From assembly GCA_041751875.1 (NCBI GenBank), contig JBGSIC010000034.1, forward strand, positions 1 through 5,860: DNA of 5,860 bases. Direction: 5' to 3'. Source of the DNA: JBGSIC01 sp041751875. Lineage in GTDB: Bacteria; Bdellovibrionota; FAC87; UBA2466; JACKAF01. The position numbers and the translations under genes are program-made. The notes beneath the pieces were generated by a model that was given only the letters and a program-made list of their open reading frames with translations, was not told where the DNA came from and searched no databases. How positions within the stretch are numbered: the first letter of the stretch is position 1; every line of letters starts with the position of its first letter. Shown here in pieces: positions 5,188 through 5,860 of this stretch.

Positions 5188-5457
5188 TTAAGCAAAGCGC
5201 GTCAGCGTGCGCTTTCGCCAGAAAAAGTAGATGCTTCCCGAGCCTGCGAGAAAGAGTGCACCAATCCACACCGCGGCCACCACGGGGCCAACTGATTGAG
5301 CAAGCGCACCAAAGGCCGCAAAAGTCAGGAAACCGAAACCTACCAAACCGAAGCACAGAAAGAACTCCATCGCGAGAAGGGTTCTGGCTGCGCTCTTAAA
5401 AGCTTTGACCCGGAGATAGTTGCCCTGGGCCTTGATAACAGGGCCCAGGGATGCCAC
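5188..5457 (-). CDS. YqjE-like / holin-X-type two-helix membrane protein
   Basis: The protein has 89 residues from GTG 5457; the G of the upstream stop codon TAG is the first base of this GTG, a 1-nt overlap typical of translational coupling, with GGGGA about 8 nt before the start. A short basic N-terminus (VKAFKSAAR) is followed by two hydrophobic segments, about 28-52 (LLAMEFFLCFGLVGFGFLTF) and 57-79 (VGPVVAAVWIGALFLAGSG), then a basic tail WRKRTLTRF. This matches the small DUF1469/YqjE-type inner-membrane proteins, which often sit next to a YqjD/ElaB-type gene, as here. The molecular function is unknown. The holin-superfamily label reflects topology only and does not imply lysis. A strong inverted repeat (5423-5450) occupies codons 3-12. 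Confidence 0.75.
   Translation of the reverse strand: MASLGPVIKAQGNYLRVKAFKSAARTLLAMEFFLCFGLVGFGFLTFAAFGALAQSVGPVVAAVWIGALFLAGSGSIYFFWRKRTLTRFA
5423..5450 (-). other. Strong hairpin just inside the YqjE-like coding sequence
   Basis: CCCTGGGCC (5423-5431) and GGCCCAGGG (5442-5450) form a perfect 9-bp GC-rich inverted repeat with a 10-nt loop. In the mRNA the stem begins 7 nt after the first base of the GTG start codon. A stem at this distance can change initiation efficiency, and here it would act where translation of the previous gene ends. Selection on codons (LGP and AQG) is an alternative explanation. Confidence 0.5.
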
Positions 5458-5780
5458 TAGCGTTTCCCCAGGTCCAGAAACTTTCCCAGGAGTAAACCTA
5501 CCCCGATCGCTCCGAGCAATGTCGCTAGCGGATGCTTTTCCACCGTGTCTGATACTGCTTCACGCGTGTCCTTAAAGCCTTCGCGGAAACGTTCCACTAG
5601 AAGATTCGTCTCCTTGATCATTTCGTTAACGCGATCTTGCACATCGTCTTTAGCGTCAGTAGCGGTAGCTCTCAAGGTACGGACCTTAGCTCGGGAAACT
5701 TGTTCGATGTGTTTGGCCAAGTTTTCGAGGTTCTGCTGTAACTGTTCAACGTCTTCGGCGATCTTTTCTTGAGTTCGCAT
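5457..5780 (-). CDS. DUF883 / YqjD-ElaB-like membrane-anchored protein
   Basis: The protein has 107 residues from ATG 5780, with AGGAG 5 nt before the start. Residues 1-80 are highly charged and predicted to be helical, with coiled-coil character (EDVEQLQQNLENLAKHIEQV and later VNEMIKETNLLVERFREGFKD). They are followed by EKHPLATLLGAIGVGLLLGKFL (81-102), a single C-terminal hydrophobic segment with glycine spacing and the His-Pro lead-in characteristic of DUF883 proteins. In E. coli, YqjD, ElaB and YgaM are tail-anchored in the inner membrane and bind ribosomes in stationary phase; whether this protein binds ribosomes is inferred from family only. It is the first gene of the six-gene operon, directly behind the sigma-54 promoter at 5824-5839, and overlaps the next gene by 1 nt. 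Confidence 0.85.
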   Translation of the reverse strand: MRTQEKIAEDVEQLQQNLENLAKHIEQVSRAKVRTLRATATDAKDDVQDRVNEMIKETNLLVERFREGFKDTREAVSDTVEKHPLATLLGAIGVGLLLGKFLDLGKR

Positions 5781-5823
5781 GGGTACTCCTAATTCGGGTT
5801 TATCAACTGCAATGCCTACTCAA

Positions 5824-5839
5824 AGCAAAGTGTATGCCA
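5824..5839 (-). promoter_or_regulatory. sigma-54 (-24/-12) promoter of the six-gene phosphorelay operon
   Basis: Read on the minus strand the site is TGGCAT-ACACT-TTGCT, with exact 10-nt spacing between GG and GC and a perfect TTGCW block. The -24 block is the same TGGCAT as at the PRC-barrel promoter. Transcription should start near 5813, giving a leader of about 33 nt before the ATG at 5780. Only 21 bases of upstream DNA are in view, so activator sites cannot be assessed. Confidence 0.8.
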
Positions 5840-5860
5840 AATAGGACAGGGCGAAAGCTC

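Noticed and set aside
5440..5457. TGGCAT at the start of the YqjE-like gene as a fourth sigma-54 site
   Set aside because: No TTGC block at the correct distance; it overlaps the start codon and codons 2-3.
1..5860. Mobile elements, CRISPR arrays, tRNA or rRNA genes
   Set aside because: No transposase, integrase, terminal inverted repeats, regularly spaced repeats or cloverleaf-like segments were seen on either strand.

Overview
The window looks like chromosomal DNA of a Gram-negative bacterium: it encodes an outer-membrane beta-barrel, a lipoprotein and inner-membrane-anchored proteins, and it has sigma-54 promoters with a sigma-54 activator. GC content is near 50 percent. The mix of genes recalls deltaproteobacterial-type lineages (Bdellovibrionota, Myxococcota and relatives), but this placement is a weak inference. 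No mobile element, CRISPR array, rRNA or tRNA was seen.

Layout. Bases 1-249 (minus) hold the start of a PRC-barrel protein that runs off the window edge. Bases 250-533 are a divergent control region with one sigma-54 promoter facing each way, a repeated motif between them, and a long terminator-like hairpin in the leader of the plus-strand gene. Bases 534-1464 (plus) encode a secreted outer-membrane beta-barrel protein and a tiny acidic lipoprotein. A hairpin follows at 1481-1509, where the plus-strand pair converges with the minus-strand operon. Bases 5780 down to 1531 (minus) form one compact six-gene run: DUF883/YqjD-like protein, YqjE-like two-helix membrane protein, haem-less bacterioferritin-like diiron protein, hybrid histidine kinase without a sensor domain, single-domain HPt protein, and sigma-54-dependent response regulator.

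How they may work together. The last three genes supply all four steps of a phosphorelay, His (kinase) to Asp (kinase receiver) to His (HPt) to Asp (regulator), ending in a sigma-54 enhancer-binding protein. Sequences matching the -24/-12 sigma-54 consensus with exact GG-to-GC spacing lie before the six-gene operon (TGGCAT-N5-TTGCT), before the PRC-barrel gene (TGGCAT-N5-TTGCT) and before the beta-barrel gene (TGGCGC-N5-TTGCA). All three transcription units in view therefore appear to be sigma-54 dependent. The simplest model is a self-contained, positively autoregulated envelope and stationary-phase stress module whose regulator is the last gene of its own operon. The promoter matches and domain calls are read from the sequence. 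The wiring of this regulator to these promoters is inference.
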